Below are positions 5,713 through 6,431 of a DNA stretch of 6,431 nt, piece by piece. The notes beneath the pieces are model-generated. The model was not told the DNA's origin. It ran no database searches and saw only the letters and a list, made by a program, of their open reading frames with translations. The position numbers and the translations under genes were made by a program. Position 1 is the stretch's first letter. Every line of letters begins with the position of its first letter. Source of the stretch: Methylomicrobium sp. (GTDB taxonomy: Bacteria; Pseudomonadota; Gammaproteobacteria; Methylococcales; Methylomonadaceae); NCBI GenBank assembly GCA_007135635.1, contig SLIO01000372.1, positions 1-6,431 of the forward strand. The letters are read 5' to 3'.

Positions 5713-6431
5713 TCAATCGTCGACGATAAAATGACCGAAGGCACGGCTGCCGCCGCCCGTTTCGATCGTATCAATCACTTCAAGACTTAACGCATCGATG
5801 ACCGATACATTGTCATCGAACCAATTCGCGACATAGACAAAACGCCCATCGGGCAGCGTGCCGATACCTTCCGGCTTGTCGCCAACATCTATCACGGCCC
5901 TCTCGGTCAACGTTTCGGTATCGATCACCGAAACCGTGCCATCGTCTTGGTTCGTTACAAACAATAAACTGTCATCAAGCGCCAAAGCCGCCGCATAAGG
6001 CAGCATTTTAACTTTCACGGTCGCAATTCGCTTGAGATGATCCCGGCTCAACACCGTAACATCGTCGCTCTCGACATTGGCTACATAAATTCTTTCGCCT
6101 TTTCTATCGACCGTCAAACCGAACGGGTGCTCGCCAACTTTAGTCGTATTGCGAATCCGCAAAGTTTCAAGATCAATTTGCGACACCGAATTATCGAGCC
6201 GGTTGGCGACATAGAGCCAACGGTTATCGGGACTAACGGCCAGTCCTGACGGCGACTTTCCAACCGGAATCGTCTTTTTGATTTGCAAGCTTTTCGAATC
6301 GATGACCGAAACGATATTGTTATACCAGTCTGCAATAAATATTGTCGCGCCTGTTTGATCGACGGCAATGCCAAGCGCACCGTCGCTAATCGGAACCTGA
6401 GCGATCAACCGATTGCTCGCGGCATCGATAA
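5713..6431 (-). CDS. YVTN/YncE-type beta-propeller repeat protein, C-terminal part (cut by right edge)
   Basis: The frame is open from the right edge to the TGA at 5715-5713, giving 238 visible residues. A TTG at 6408 could be read as a start, but repeat sequence continues upstream of it (IDAASNR before the TTG), so the true start lies outside the window. The protein is built of beta-propeller blades of exactly 42 residues. Each blade starts Y/F-V-A-N followed by a V-S-V-I-D strand, then a V-G-x-x-P-x-G turn. Four complete blades follow a partial one, and a 40-residue last blade ends in GGGSRAFGHFIVDD. Such YVTN propellers are usually exported and act as interaction or lactonase-like scaffolds, sometimes near quinoprotein dehydrogenases. 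The signal peptide, if present, is out of view, and I cannot assign a function. The third blade has diverged (VLSRDH in place of VSVID, VKMLPY in place of VGxxPxG). The gene is convergent with sufT. Confidence 0.88.
   Translation of the reverse strand, partial: IDAASNRLIAQVPISDGALGIAVDQTGATIFIADWYNNIVSVIDSKSLQIKKTIPVGKSPSGLAVSPDNRWLYVANRLDNSVSQIDLETLRIRNTTKVGEHPFGLTVDRKGERIYVANVESDDVTVLSRDHLKRIATVKVKMLPYAAALALDDSLLFVTNQDDGTVSVIDTETLTERAVIDVGDKPEGIGTLPDGRFVYVANWFDDNVSVIDALSLEVIDTIETGGGSRAFGHFIVDD

Noticed and set aside
6406..6408. TTG as the start of the beta-propeller gene
   Set aside because: The frame stays open to the window edge and continues with repeat sequence (IDAASNR), so the TTG is an internal leucine codon.

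Overview
The window (about 50% GC by eye) reads as ordinary chromosomal DNA of a gammaproteobacterium. Family content and gene order fit a Pseudomonas-like or methanotroph-like (Methylococcales) lineage. The genus is an inference, because no rRNA or other marker gene is present. Eight protein genes fill almost all of it, and I see no tRNA, CRISPR array, insertion sequence or phage gene.

Left part, minus strand (1-1433): mtnA (5-methylthioribose-1-phosphate isomerase) is followed by the first 134 codons of cysZ (sulfate channel family), which runs off the left edge. The mtnA stop and cysZ start share a 4-base ATGA, so the two are very probably co-transcribed. Positions 1434-1543 form a short divergent promoter region.

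Middle, plus strand (1544-5606): mtaD (methylthioadenosine/S-adenosylhomocysteine deaminase family), then after 80 bases ubiG (ubiquinone O-methyltransferase). A HAD phosphatase, best read as MupP-like, follows ubiG by 2 bases. A YciK-like short-chain dehydrogenase overlaps its end, and sufT (DUF59 Fe-S assembly factor) overlaps the end of that gene. From ubiG to sufT the layout is a tight operon with overlapping ends. The order mtnA / mtaD-ubiG-mupP-SDR matches, as I recall it, the Pseudomonas aeruginosa PA3169-PA3173 neighbourhood. There PA3170 is a methylthioadenosine deaminase and PA3172 is MupP.

The genes share themes rather than one pathway. UbiG and other methyltransferases produce S-adenosylhomocysteine, and polyamine and autoinducer synthesis produce methylthioadenosine. 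MtaD can deaminate both. MtnA acts further along methylthioadenosine salvage, and CysZ would bring in sulfur as sulfate. MupP would belong to peptidoglycan recycling and SufT to Fe-S maturation.

Right part: 5607-5712 lies between convergent genes and carries a palindromic element built from 9-base units of the form CTCTGTGNN. It could end transcription from the right. The last gene, minus strand from 5713 to the right edge, encodes a YVTN/YncE-type beta-propeller with an exact 42-residue repeat; its N-terminus lies outside the window.

I did not find a clearly new biological system. The points most worth a second look are the 9-base-unit palindrome, the mtnA-cysZ overlap, the identity of the HAD phosphatase, and the loss of the NAG asparagine in the dehydrogenase.
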